From: Madurella fahalii
Lineage: Eukaryota; Ascomycota; Sordariomycetes; Sordariales
DNA: 64,000 nt
NCBI GenBank assembly: GCA_029876055.1
Contig: CM056875.1
Location: 7,465,001 to 7,529,000, forward strand
Direction: 5' to 3'
Notes under the pieces: generated by a model
The model's database searches: none
Told to the model about the DNA's origin: nothing
The model's input: only the letters and a program-made list of their open reading frames with translations
Translations under genes and position numbers: made by a program
Shown: positions 32,565-44,585 of the stretch, piece after piece
Layout: the number at the start of each line of letters is the position of its first letter
How positions within the stretch are numbered: position 1 is the first letter of the stretch

Positions 32565-34277
32565 GAGCTACCTTTAGTTCGGCTTGTCACACCGGTCCGC
32601 GGATATGTTATCGTCATTCGAAGTCATATATGTGGTTACAGCGGTGCGCCGTGGCGAGACTGGGATGAAACTGTAAACTGCCCGCTGAGAAAGTGGTCTT
32701 GGAGGAAATCGTGTTCCACCCAACGAACCAAAAAGCCGTTCCAGGAAACACACATGTGAAGTGTAAATTTGCCTGTTCCGAAGATTTTCGGACGTCTCAG
32801 GTGGCGTTGCCGGTTGGGCAACTTCATCGCTCAAGGCATCCCTGTAGTTCGCTTATCACCAGTTTGTGGCCTGCGCAAACCGGCCGAGTTGTCTACGGAG
32901 TATTGACCTGTCTCACCAGTGCAACCAGAGGTTTTTTTTGGAATGAAGTGACGAATCATTTTAATTGTACTGTGGGCTATTGGACCTCATCTCTAGGATC
33001 CCACGCGTGGCTCTGCGTGAGAACTGTCGGGATGGGCTGCCTGGAGAGTCGATAGACTCGTTGCATACCAACGTAAAGCAATGGAAGCTATCGAGGATTC
33101 CGCGCTGCAACGTTGTTTCCGTCTTGGCTTCCTGGGGTGCGGCTTGTCCCGCTCGTGATGCGTGGTCATCGCGAGGAGCTTTTTGGGTTGCGGCAGGATC
33201 CGAGGCCTGGCATCCCGATAATGCAAGACGACCCGTGGGACGGTTGCAAATTGCCGAGGTTACCAACCGCAGATGGCAGAGCTCTGCCTACCTGCCTCAA
33301 TATCTGTCTGCATATTCGAATTATTCATCTTACGCAATCCTGGGACAAAGCGGGGAAAAGAGAAAGAAGAAAAGAAAAAAGGAAGGAAAAAAAAAGAATA
33401 CGACAAGAGGCAGGCATCCGGCTTACGGGACAGATGGCGGACAAAGCTGGCCGGGTTTAGCAGGGTTTCAGGCAGGATGATCGTCCGTCCCTTGGCCGAA
33501 AACCGTGAGCACCGCCCCCAAGTTGCTGGGGCAAGTTTGGAAATCCCGCCCGTGGTAAGAAACGAGCTCTGCCGATTTCGTGCTTGAAAAGCGTTCCAAA
33601 AGCCATGGAATCCCCGCCCAGCCGAGGCAGGAGCGCGGTGTAGGTGCAGCTCATTTGCTGTTTTCTGACATGGTGACGCGAGCGTCCCAGACTTTGGTTG
33701 ATCGTGTAGCTTGAGGTTGGGCCAGTCTGTTCTTTTGCGGAGCTTATCCGGGGAACGGGGGGAATGGGTGGGGGAATGGCTCCCCATGAATGGCTGCGCA
33801 CCGCTTCTGCCCACTCAGGCAATGGCCCTGATCTGCTCGGCCGAACCCCTGGGCCCCACTTCCTCTCTGAATGACAGAGGCCGTTGGCTGCTTTCTGGCA
33901 GGGCTGGCCGCCCTCCTGCAGCAATCCCACATGGCATGGTCATCCTGCTGCGACCCATCGCCGCCGCCCGACGCCCGGTCGCTTCCGCTCAACTGCCCCA
34001 TCTTTCTCACCCCCGTTTCCTCCTTGTCGGTTGCATCGCCCTCCACCTTCACTCCTTTACTTTGATTTCAGAGAAACTGGCTCCAAGTCGTACCGTTCAT
34101 TACCCTTAACGGCCAAGCCCCGAGCGAGCTGGCGGTCCCTGTTCCCAAAACACGTCGCTCCCACCGAGATTATCGCTCGCTCTCCGTGTTTCAAATTGCG
34201 AAGGCGCAATCCGCCAGACGGCAATCGTAAACAAAAGCAGGACAAAGGACCGATACAAACAGGCACGTCCGCCCAGC
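32565..34277. other. Gene-poor stretch, 1.7 kb
   Basis: Non-coding to the eye. A purine tract (about 33350-33400, mostly A/G) and a long open frame from 33884 that overlaps the next gene are the only features; I read the open frame as chance. Confidence 0.55.
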
Positions 34278-34763
34278 ATGCCTGCCTCTGTCGATTCGTC
34301 TCGCCCAATCATGTCCTCGGTATGTCCACCGCGTTTTTCGTCCCATCCATCTTCTCCTGCTGCTGCCTCCTCTCACGACTCAGCATCCCTTCCCTCATGA
34401 CATCAAAACCTGCGCTCCGTCCCAAGTACGCCACTAACCATTCGCTCGCCTTCTCCCCAGACGCACGCCTCGGTCCGTTACAGCACCTTCAGCATGACGC
34501 CCTCAATCACTCCAACCGTCCTGAGCAGCGACAGCGTGACCGCCGAGATCCGCCCAATTGTCGACGGCCTCGAGCGCATGAAGAACCCGCCCCTCTCCGA
34601 GCAGCGCGTGTTCCTGAGCGAGGAGAAGACAACAAATCTCGCCAAGCTGGCACTGGGTGCGAAGCTCGACCGAGCCCTCGGCCGGCGAATGACGGGCCAA
34701 GACGCCGTCATGCGGCCGCGGAAACCTTCGGTGGTTGGGGTCAACGAGAAGGAGAAGGCATGA
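34278..34763 (+). CDS. Small protein of unknown function (114 aa)
   Basis: Two exons, 34278-34319 and 34461-34763, with a GTATGT donor and a CCCCAG acceptor after a 141-nt intron that holds CACTAACC as branch site. Product: MPASVDSSRPIMSS joined to THASVRYSTFSMTPSITPTV, then a helical acidic/basic core (RPIVDGLERMKNPPLSEQRVFLSEEKTTNLAKLALGAKLDRALGRRMTG) ending VGVNEKEKA. Neither a membrane segment nor a signal peptide is present. I do not recognise a family, but codon use, the clean splice and a conserved-looking helical core (ALGRRMTGQD) support a real gene. A second in-frame ATG (MTPSIT) lies at 34494. Confidence 0.65.
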
Positions 34764-35600
34764 ATGCCCGCCCAAAAAACCAGCCAACGGGAGCGCTGGA
34801 GGGAACGATATGGGGACATGACGCCATCAATTGCCCGCTTTGCAAGCAGCTCTTGCCGCCCGTACAGATCACACTGCGTCGCTTTCCGAGAACAACGCAG
34901 CGAGACCATCAACCCGGTGTTCAGCGAGCCATCGATCGAAGAAAGGGATGGAGTGGAAGGAGTTCATTAGCAGCATGCTCGGATTCTTTATTTCATATTG
35001 CGGTTCATGTTTTTTTCCAGGCATCATGGTATCGGCATTATGTGTTTTATTCTCAACCAAGGGGGGCGGAAACTGGTCACAGACGTTCAAACTTTTTTTT
35101 TCTCTCTATTGCAATGGACAATCTACGGGTGCGAACGAAACTGGGGTTGGTTCAAGCCGGCAGATTGAGGGGTAATTGTATCGCAATGGCCTGGCTGATA
35201 TCGAGATTTCTTTGAGTAAGGTAAACCGTGGTCTTGTGAGGCACGGGGCCGTGATTGTTATTCGGCGGCACAAGGCAAATATCAATGCTCGCACTTTGAT
35301 TCTCCTCTAGATGACAGCAATCCTTCGTCTTTCTTCCCCTCCCCAGTGCCAAGCTATTAATTCCCCCAACGCCTAACCCCCAGAAGGTTTGAATATAACC
35401 CAGTAGTGACTCGAAAGACAAATACACGAACATCTCGTTTTCCCCCAGCTTCCGCCAACAGACCCTTAACGTAAAAGGTAGGTTAGTTTAGTATACCCGG
35501 CGTAGCCCATCTTCCCATATTTATTATTTCCATTCCCAACCCTCATCTCTCTCTGCACGCAAACAACCTTCCCCCCCAACACTCCCCAGCCGGTTCCCTC
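34764..35600. other. Tail-to-tail intergenic region
   Basis: 3' flanks of the small 114-aa protein gene (+) and SEC72 (-). No gene or RNA recognised. Confidence 0.6.
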
Positions 35601-36224
35601 TCACGCATCCCTCGCAGCCTTCTCCTCGGCCATCTTCCCCTCGATCTCCCTCAACAGCTCGATCAGCTCCTTCTCCTCCCCTTCAAACTCCAGGCCCCTG
35701 CCCACCCACTCCTTGGCCTCGGCCAGCCTCCCCATCTCCAGCAGGCACTTGCCGCGGCGGAACCAGGCCTTGGCGTTGCCCTGGCGCTTGGCCTCGACGC
35801 TGGCCTCGGCGTCGACGGCCGCCTCGGGCCAGTTGCCGAGCTGCATGTGCGCCTGCGCGCGGTTGCTGTACAGCTGGTGCACCTCCTCGCGCACCAGCTG
35901 GCTGGGCTCCCACGGCGGGCGCGTCAGCGCCATCTGCAGGCCCAGCGTGTAGAACTTGATGGCCTCGGCGTGCCGCTGCTTGCGGTACTCGGCGTTGCCC
36001 GACTCGCGGAGCTTGTTCACGTTGGCCGACCGCTTCGGGTTGACCGGCACCGGCGGCGGCGGCACCGTCATGGGCCCCTCGAGCGAGTGCAGCGACCGGT
36101 GGAGCGCGTTGAGCGCCGCCAGCTCCGTCTCGAGCGCCTTGCTGGCCGGCGGCACGGCGCTGATGGCTTTCGACTTGGGGTCGATCTGCAGCGGGATGAA
36201 GGTGAATGTTTCTAGGTCGGACAT
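35601..36224 (-). CDS. SEC72: Sec72-like TPR subunit of the ER Sec62/63 translocon
   Basis: Single exon, 207 aa. Cytosolic TPR protein that in yeast sits on the Sec62/Sec63 complex, where it docks Hsp70 chaperones during post-translational import. Start MSDLETFTFIPLQIDPKSKAIS is typical of filamentous-fungal Sec72, followed by a Pro-rich linker (VPPPPVPVNPKRSANVNKL) and three TPR-like helix pairs: SGNAEYRKQRHAEAIKFYTLGLQMA, REEVHQLYSNRAQAHMQLG, and AKAWFRRGKCLLEMGRLAEAKEWV. The NPKRSA segment and PPWEP loop are shared with the yeast protein family. An in-frame extension to 36419 lacks an ATG and is hydrophobic by chance, so I use the ATG at 36224. Confidence 0.85.
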   Translation of the reverse strand: MSDLETFTFIPLQIDPKSKAISAVPPASKALETELAALNALHRSLHSLEGPMTVPPPPVPVNPKRSANVNKLRESGNAEYRKQRHAEAIKFYTLGLQMALTRPPWEPSQLVREEVHQLYSNRAQAHMQLGNWPEAAVDAEASVEAKRQGNAKAWFRRGKCLLEMGRLAEAKEWVGRGLEFEGEEKELIELLREIEGKMAEEKAARDA

Positions 36225-37220
36225 GGTGGCCGTGCGAGCGGAGGTGGTATAATGCGCTTTGTGGTCGAGCGGGCGATCCCAGAGAGATGAGCGGCTCGGA
36301 AGCGCGCTTGCAAGGTGATGATGTTGATGATGATGATGTTGGTTGGTGTGCCAGTAGCAGGTAATGCCCAACCAATGCTGCAACAATAATACTAGAAATA
36401 GTACGCAGGTGACAGGCACGGAAGTTCAGAGACCGAAGTCACGGCTGGGTATCTGGGTGATGGTGATGGTCCCTTTCCAAAAAGGACAGCTGTGATTGAC
36501 TTGGCCAGTTCATCCGGCCTTTCCCCAGAAAATGTTATCTTATCGTTATCGAATGGCTGCTGACTCAGCTGCTGAACTTCAAGGCTTTTGCCCCCACAGT
36601 TTCCCCCTATCTTAAGCTCCTAGGCTCTTAATAAAGAGGTTCTCGGTGTAACACTGAAGCTGGTGGTCTAACATATAGTGCTTAAGTTGAGGTAGAAACT
36701 TATTGGCCTCGGGTCGAGGCATCAAGATGAGAGCTACTCTTGCCCTTTGGTTGATTGTTAGAAACGTACCACTGTATAATCCCCGGGCTTCGCATCCCCG
36801 GAAACACGTAGTCGCTCGCACATGGGATGAGATCAATCAAAAGTGCAATGGTAACGCACACATCTTGAATTTTTCGCAGTTAGAATTCGCCCGCCAAGTT
36901 GCTCTTCTGCTGCGCATTAAGCCTCAAATACAAGGGTATTTTCTCTTTGAAAACGCACACTTCGCACACACGATTGGTTGCTCTGCCGACGACCAACACA
37001 AGTCCAAACGCAGCAGCACCTACTATCACATTAGCCAAGATCCTAAGCTCAAGTTCGCTGCCTACCGAATGTGAACCCGAAATCAAACGGGTATTTGGTG
37101 GGGGAGCAGGCGGGGAGGGGGCAGCTTACCGATATATCAAACAAAAACATGGCCAGAACACACTGACACCTAATAGTGCCCACCGAAAATGAAAGCAAAC
37201 ACCAACCTCATACCAGTTCA
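36225..37220. other. Intergenic region upstream of SEC72
   Basis: SEC72 promoter, including an ATG/ATC-repeat-like stretch near 36318-36345, and the 3' flank of the zinc-cluster gene. No other gene recognised. Confidence 0.55.
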
Positions 37221-40161
37221 TTAGTTTCGTTTCTTGTCAGACGACAATACAGCCTCCCTCCCAACGCTAGGCTTGGCTTGCGAAAAGGTCTCTGGAGGTG
37301 TCCAGTCAGCCGTCCTCGACGGCTGAGAGACAAACATTTGGGAGATCCAGAACAACTCATGCTCCCAGCAACCTTCAGCCGGTATCTTCGGGATGGAATC
37401 AACTGCGCCGGAATCAGCATTCCCCTGAGAATCATTGCAAAAGTGCCAGAGAAAAGTTGGGACGTACATTTTCTCTTGACTCGGGAAACTATATTCTTCA
37501 CGAACTGCAGCTGGTACGGTTCCAAGAACATCAAAGCCGAGTCGGCGACGTCGTCCCAGTTGAAGTTCATGAGGTCACAGCGCTTGAAATATTGCCAATG
37601 GGCGAGTAGCATTACGGCGCCATGTTGCACTTCCTCAACGAAGTGGGTGAGCGGGTGGTTGAGGTCTCCATACCGCGTGTCCTAAAACTTTTGTCAGCTA
37701 GGATTCATGGTCGAAGCCACGTCCGGGGAGGAACACACAGCGCCGCCTTTCTTCGCGTTTTGCTGGGTGTAACGATACCGGTCCGCGCAGGTGCAGGCAG
37801 TCTGGTGAAGCAGCAGAAATGTGGCTAGGAACACCGTGAACCACGCTTCCTTGTTGCAGGATGTGAGGAAGGTCTCGAGGGTGCGGAACACCCATGGCGC
37901 GAGTTTCTTGTAGATACGCTCATGTCGGATACTATCGAATTGCGCTACAATCATCCGGGGCACCGACACCCGGCCCGGGAGGGGTGCATTGGGTTCGGAA
38001 TGCGGGCTCATCCCCAAGAGTTCCTCGCCACATAGCCATGCAGAGCCCGTTCCATGACCTGGGAACGACAATAGGTCAGTCATAAGCCCCCGGCAAGGGG
38101 ATATAGAATACGCACGTGTGGCAAACCATAGAGTGACAGTCTTCTCCAAGAACTCCTTCTGATCCGGGTTCTTCTTCGCTTCCTTCCGCGACTCGGCGCC
38201 TTCCGCTTTGACGGGGTCCTGGAGACAGAATTAGCATCTGCTCTACGCTCGCTGTTCTTGGCATGTCCTCACTGGCAGCGAGCTGCAGTGCTTTGCGATC
38301 ATGGCAAATATGTCCTTCACTATGTCGTCAGAGGTCTTGACCGCTTCTGCGAGGCCGGCGAGAGCGTTGCGATAAATGTACTCCTTGAACTGCCTCGCTG
38401 TCTTCTCCGAGTCTGCAAGGCAAAAAGGCGGGATGTACTGCTCTTTGGGCACACCATTATCGACATATCTCCGACACAGCACGTCACCCTCTCTTGGCAC
38501 GAAACGCCGGACCCTAAGACGCACCGGGTTCGCGCAGAGACCTTGGTCTATGAGGATGTCGTAGACGCGATCATCAGGGTAGTCGGCGACATCCATCACT
38601 TTGGTGTGGTCAAAGCGCCGTGTTAGTTCCAGGTAGCCGGGCCGGTAGATCAACACCAGTGTAACCTTGAACCGGAGACAAGGAATGTAGTGGATGGTCT
38701 TCTTCGAATCTCGGTGCACGTTGAGACACGTTTCACAGGGCGCGAGAGGGCTGCTGTCAAACTTGTTGGGCACGCACTAGGCGATCTCAGTATGCCAAAA
38801 CACGCAGCACGGAAAGACCTGTCTTTTCAGGGCGGCACTTACACGAACACGCTGGTTATGGCACCGCAGACAGGCACCTATGCTTCGGGTATTTGAAGTC
38901 TGCTTCCGTAACCCTTCGTCGAACCGGCCTCGCTTCTTTCGGTCACGAGTTTCCTCGCCGTCCGAACCCGAGTTTGCCAATTCCTGCGCCACATCCACGT
39001 ACTGGCCGCTCAGATCGACCTCGGCGGGTACCGCTTCCCGTTCGTCGCAATCTGACTGGTCGGAATACTCATTCTTGACCCTTTCCTCGTCCCGAGGCTG
39101 CTTAACGACGCCGGCATACGGAAGGGTTAGCTCGACTAACCGGTGCTGGTCCAGAGCGCCCATGTTGTCGTGTGGGAGCGGCGACACCGGGCTGACGGCT
39201 GCGGTGCTGATGTCGGACACGATCCCGGCAGCAAGATGGCCCAGAACGGCCTGAGGGGGGGATTCTTTCGCGTCATGCATGGGAAATTGGCAAGTGACTT
39301 GGTCACCTGATGGCCCCGCGGCATACATGGACCGGCCTCCCGTCATGTAAAGAGAGCAGCTCTCCGGATCCAACGAATGACCAACTGAGGGAAGCTCGGA
39401 ACCCATAAGCGCTTGCGGCGGAGATGGGAATAAGGCCGGAGAGAAGTAAGTCGGGGCGGCTGGGGGCTGATAATAAGCTCCCTGGAGGCCGGCCGGTGAT
39501 GCAACAGAAGGCACCCACATGGGGGAACAGTAGGGTAGACTGTCGACCGGTGAGGGAGGCAGGGAGCCCCATGACGTGTGACTGGGGGCCGCTGCGGCAT
39601 ATGCATTCAACCAAGGCTGGGTAGTAGGCGGGAAAGATCCAGTTGGCTCAACGAGCGTAGAGACGCCGGGTTGCCCGTTCCCATTGCCTGGGACCGCCGG
39701 TCGGTGGGGGGTTGGTTGGAAGTCTGACGAGCCTGTAGCCAAAATAAGTGAGCCGACCTCTTAGACAGTCACGAAACAAATTGCACGACACGTACCTTGG
39801 TCTGTGCCCGGCCATGCAGAGCTGCCGCCACCATGGCTTCTGGCATGCGTGTCAGGGACGAACGTGGGGCCTGGGTACCATGTACTGGCTTCCGCTTGCG
39901 GCAGGGAAGGGCTGAGAGGGAGACCGGGCAGGGCGACCGGAAAGTCTCCTGTTGGACTGATAAAAGCCCCATCTCTGCGGCGCTTCCTTGCCGCCCGGGT
40001 ATCTGCATTCGCAAAGCTGGAGCGGCTTGGTAGGACAGGAAAGCCGGTCTAAGGTCGAGAGAGGGGCAACAAGTTAACGGGTGACCGTGGATATTGAAAA
40101 GGGTGGGGAAAGGAGATCAGGGGGGCAGGGAAGTATTTACAAATGAAGGTGGGCCGGACAT
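37221..40161 (-). CDS. Zn-cluster (Zn2Cys6-like) transcription factor, eight exons
   Basis: 828 aa as modelled, all junctions in phase. Exons: 40161-40141, 40048-39796, 39732-38843, 38776-38273, 38218-38116, 38058-37739, 37681-37468, 37402-37221. Exon 1 encodes only MSGPPSF. Residues about 20-30 carry a basic RAARKRRRD nuclear signal, followed by a long Pro/Ser/Tyr-rich activation-like region. The DNA-binding cluster at residues 379-421 straddles intron 3: C379-x2-C-x6-C-x12-C-x2-C-x15-C421, with a longer last gap than canonical Zn2Cys6. The C-terminal 400 residues (FDHTKVMDVADYPDD, EFLEKTVTLWFAT, WVFRTLETFLTSCNKEAWFTVFLATFLLLH, FVEEVQHGAVMLLAHWQYFKRC) form the conserved helical domain that accompanies this cluster variant in filamentous fungi. 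Target genes are unknown. Confidence 0.8.
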
Positions 40162-43041
40162 GGAGAAGGCATGGAGGTCGGTCCGCATCGTTCGCGTCGC
40201 CGCCGGCAGGCTTCAGCCAGTGTCTCCCTGCCGTCCTCGCCCGGCGACCGACCGTCACAGGCAAGTATTCTTTGCTTTGGGGCACACCGACCCCGCGAGA
40301 TTTGGGGGGACGGAACTCCCGGCAAGGCCGGCGTGAATACGACGCGCGCCCCTTGGCCCCAGCGTCGGACTTGAGCCACCTCGGCAATCGGCGCAGACGA
40401 CACGGCCAAAACGCTGTGAAGCCGGTGAAGCGCAAGGGGGTGAAGGACCCCTTATCGAACCGAATGCCCGCTGGATAAGGATGGAGCGGATTGGGCGCTA
40501 CAGGAGGCAAGCCGGGCTGTTCCCCAAGGCACCTTGGCTGGCTGGATCCAACCTTGTTTTTTTGTCCGTGCCGCGGTGCAACCGAGATGGGAACACAGAA
40601 GGGTGCAAACCGGGGTGGGTTCCTGAGTTGTCGAGACCGGGATCTGGCGGAGGCGGAGCGAACCGCCTCACCGGCACCCAACGAGGGACCGGGAGAGAGC
40701 GCGCTGCTGCGAGTGAGGGGCAGGAGAGAGACGGGGAAACCGGTGAGAAAGCGGGTAGCCTGTGACACGCCAGGGCAACAGCTATAACCAAAGGGCCCGC
40801 AGAGCGCGCCGTGGAGATCGACCCGAGGATTGTCTTGGGGGATCGCCCCAAACTCGGAAATTCTCCAGTCGAGCCAAAGGCGAGTCAGAGGTGCGGCACT
40901 CGCTCGATGTAACCCAACGCCGCGCTGCCCTATTGCCGAATTATTATTATTTTTTTTTTTTTCGAGGCCCCCACGGAATGTTTGAAGCACGAGGAGGGGA
41001 GACGGGACCGCGAAAGATGCCAGGGTCAATGGGTTACAACGGGAATTCCTGGGGACAATAATAGCAGACGCTGCCGTGCTTTGCTGGAGCCGGGAGGGTC
41101 TGGGCCATAACTCGGAACTTAGGACTGGGACTGGAACTGGATGCAGGGCAGAGACGGGCAGCGGAGGGAAGAACTGGAGAGCTGTGAGACTCGAGAGCTG
41201 GAGGTGCAGAATTGGCGGGGGTGGAAACAGCAGGCTTGGCTGCTTTGGGGGGCATGGCGCACGGTGCTGCACCTGTCGTTCGCTGACAGGCAGCGCCGCC
41301 CTGCACTGTCTCTCTTGGCACAGCTGAGCCCGCCTATGACAACTGCCAGAATCCGCCGGAATTCTGCCAAAAACGCGCTTGACGATCACGTCGACTTGCC
41401 CACAGCGCGGGTTGGAGCCCGGTCGTCCAAGGTTAGGTTTGCCTAAGCGAGTCTCTGCAGCTACGCTACATTACACAGTACACCACAGTACGATGCCCGA
41501 CCTGAAACCCTCGTCACTAACAAATGCCTGCTCGTTTATCCCCTTTTAGGTGTAGATGCTCTCACCCGGTCACCCACCTCCCCGCCGGTGGATGTCGTAC
41601 TAGTTTGCCAACAGCTTGCAGATGCAGTTGGCCGGTTACACAGCAGCGAATCGCACCGCAACCACCCCCTAGGATTCGAAAAGTGGCCGCTGGGGTCCGC
41701 ATCTCCGGAACATCCCCCACAGTCTCCGTACCACCTGGCACCAAGGCGACCATGCGAAGATATTCAAAAGTCCCAGCTTGCTCTGTCTGAACAGGGTCCT
41801 CCCAGACGACGGATGCTACATGGACAAACCTAGATGCACTCCTCCGCTGCTACGACGCCACGGGAACCTTTTGATCCATCCGCGGGCGGCGGCCGAGCGG
41901 ACCGTTCCGATCCAGAAATGCCAGACTGCATCAGATCCACTGCCGCTGGGCCCTCTTGAACCAAATTTGAGGTCTTAGTCCGGATTGGGCCAAGGCGAGG
42001 CGATCCAGATAGCTCGATTGGGATCCCCACCACCGGCCCAGCGCGTCCTTCAGCCGTTGCCGGGAAGACGTTTCAGCGCTTATCTCAGCCAGGCCGCCGC
42101 CAGTAGTGGCCTTGGAAGTGCCAGCCCGTAGTTGTATGCTGGCCCCCTCCCCCCGGATAGTAGATGATTGCCATGGTCCGGCTGGGACCTTCTCCGCTTC
42201 TCAGCGGCTACCCGTAACCGCCAGAGGCAGGCACAGGCACTATGTAGCTCGTCCGCTCTCAGGCCATGACTCGCATGAACGGGGGCTCGGAAGGGGCTCC
42301 CAACCCAGCAGGGGTTGTCTGGGAGGAGACACATAACCTCTTTCTTGGTCACGCGATGGATACCTGTGCTGGAAGGTGGCCCGATCCCGTACTGCGTAGT
42401 CCTCTCCCAGAATGACATGTCCCCATTCCGTGCTCTTACGCGGGAGCATCTATGCAAGCAAACAGCCCAGTGCTCCTTCGGAGCCGGGGTTCCCGCCAGG
42501 GCCCCGAATTACTAACCTTGGCGAGCGAGATGGTGGTTCCTGTGGCCCCGTTTTACTTTCCAGCATGCCGCGTGGGCCGCAAGCTTCGGCTGGCTGCCCT
42601 CCTCCCCTTCTCTTCCCTTCCCAACCTCGAGCCCAAACCACCATCTCGTGCGGTTGGCGATGGCGATGACGACGGCGATACCGGAGCCTCGACTCAATCC
42701 ACGACGCGGCCGATGTCATCCAAGCAACACCGAAACCCCCTCGGGAAATGACGGTGGTAACTTGGAAGGCGACTTTGACGTTGCGGTTGTTGCGGTTCCC
42801 TACTCGATGGCCCTGGGTAACACACCAAACCCAGCCAGGCTTGCTTCTGGCTCTTCGTCTCCCGTTCAACAGCCATGACCAGCGCCCGAGCTTTCCAACC
42901 CCGCCTCTCCAAGGAGCGCAGAGTACTTGACCCCGTCGATACCATCATGTCGCCCCTCCATTGGTGTTGCGCAAGGGTGGACCCTCCAACAGCAAATCGC
43001 TCCCTCCCAGTATCCTACAACTCCATCCATCCTACTCACAG
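40162..43041. other. Intergenic region, 2.9 kb
   Basis: Promoter side of the zinc-cluster factor (-) and upstream of the dioxygenase (+). A 446-codon open frame on the minus strand (41389-40049) ends at the intron-1 acceptor of the zinc-cluster gene; it is compositionally odd (Pro/Arg/Ser) and I take it as leader sequence. A possible extra first exon of the dioxygenase lies at 42877-42924. Confidence 0.5.
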
Positions 43042-44585
43042 ATGTCCGTCGGGTCCAGAGACACCGCGGTTAGGCACCTTCTGAAGATGGAGAAAGGCTC
43101 CAACGACATCGTCTGCAACGGTGACCCGGCGCCCATCGCCGCCGAGACCGTGTGGTTCGACGGGCACCCCATGGCTTGGCTGCCTGACGATTTTGATAAC
43201 GCCGACGGAACCGTCGACCCCTCATACGTCGTTGATATTGATGAGCATGGCGTTGCGGACGTGGAGGAGGCCCTGGAGTCGTTCAAGCGTAAACAACCCC
43301 GTCCCGACAAGCCCCAAAACCAGACGCTAACCAGGAACAGAGCTTGGGCTCGATGGAGATGCCGTCACTCGCAATAGCTTCCCGCTTCCCACGCTTCAGG
43401 CACAACTGGAGCGGGCTTGTCGCGACGTCCACCAAGGCCGTGGTTTCGCCATCGTCCGTGGGCTTGACCCTCGCAAGTACACCGCCCAAGACAATGTGAC
43501 CATCTTCTTGGGGGTCGCAAATTACATTGGCGAACAGAGAGGCGCCCAGGACAAGAGGGGGACCATGCTTAGTACGACGGCTCCCTTCGACATGCATGAT
43601 GCACTCGATTCGAGCTGACAAACGGCTCCAGCCCATGTCACCGACTCTAAGATCTGGACAACCCCCCCTGAGCTGCGCCATGGCATTCACACGACGAGCG
43701 GCCTGGTAAGCGACCTACAGCCGGGAGGCGGGAGCTTGTACACAATATCTGTGCTGATAGAATTCGCGCCTCAAGGCTTGGCATTGCGACATGGGCACCG
43801 ATGTTCTCGCGCTTCATATCCGCTCCCTGGCAGAAACCGGGGGCAGTACATATGTGGCATCATCATGGACCATCTACAGGGAACTTGTGGCGTCGTTCCC
43901 AGAGGTCCTGGAAACCCTGCGTCATCCGGGTTGGCCGATTCAAGTGTCAGTCAAGATGTTCAACCACGATTGATTTTGAATTATGTCGCATCTCACATCG
44001 CATCGTACGGCGTTACTGACACACTACATCCGACCGTCCAGATCGGGTAGCCCACCGCGCCACGTCGTAGCACCGCTGCTGCACGTCTCGAGGGACAAGA
44101 TCCTGATCAGCGTCGACCCAGGGCGTTTGGGCCTCCACCCCGCGACTGCCAGAACCGGCCGAGAGTCACCTGTTCCCGCCCTAAATCCATCGCAGCTTGA
44201 AGCACTCCGGGTCCTCTCTAGTTTGGCATCCAAATACCGCCACCGCCTGGATACCAAGCCCGGCGACATGGTCTTCATCAACAATCTCTCTCTTCTGCAC
44301 GCCCGTGACCCCTACGTTGACGCCAAGAAAGGGCCGGGCCGTCATCTAGTGCGGCTCTGGCTACGGAATCCGGCCCTAGCATGGCAGATCCCTAAATCGA
44401 TGAGTGTGCCCTGGGAGGCGGCGTTCGGGCCTGACGGGAATGGTCTCCCGGGCCTGAGGGGCAACACGGACAGGAGATACCCAGTCCTTCCGACCCTGGA
44501 ATACAAGCTTCCAAAATACACGGCTGGTTCAGCAGCTTTCATTATCGAGGACAATGACGATGTGAACGGCAAGGGCTCGGCTTAG
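43042..44585 (+). CDS. TauD/TfdA-type Fe(II)/2-oxoglutarate dioxygenase
   Basis: 421 aa; exons 43042-43288, 43341-43571, 43632-43705, 43776-43945 and 44042-44585. Non-heme iron oxygenase of the TfdA family found in many fungi. The facial triad is visible: HxD in AWHCDMG (His187, Asp189) right after intron 3, and the distal His about 327 in NNLSLLHARDPY. GPGRHLVRLWLRN supplies the 2-oxoglutarate-binding Arg. Other family blocks: LGLDGDAVTRNSFPLPTL, GRGFAIVRGLDP, TDSKIWTTPPELRHGIHT, LALHIRSLAETGGSTYVASSW, ILISVDPGRLG. Start uncertain: ATG 43042 is chosen, but an upstream exon (MTSARAF..., 42877-42924) could splice in phase to the same ATG. Substrate unknown; related enzymes oxidise taurine-like sulfonates, aryloxyalkanoates or plant metabolites. 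No neighbouring pathway gene helps. Confidence 0.88.

Noticed and set aside
33884..35215. 443-codon plus-strand open frame
   Set aside because: Runs across the spliced 114-aa gene in another frame, has no domain, and shows shuffled GC-rich composition.
40049..41389. 446-codon minus-strand open frame
   Set aside because: Pro/Arg/Ser-rich with no domain, ends exactly at the intron-1 acceptor of the zinc-cluster gene, and is best explained as upstream leader or promoter in GC-rich DNA.
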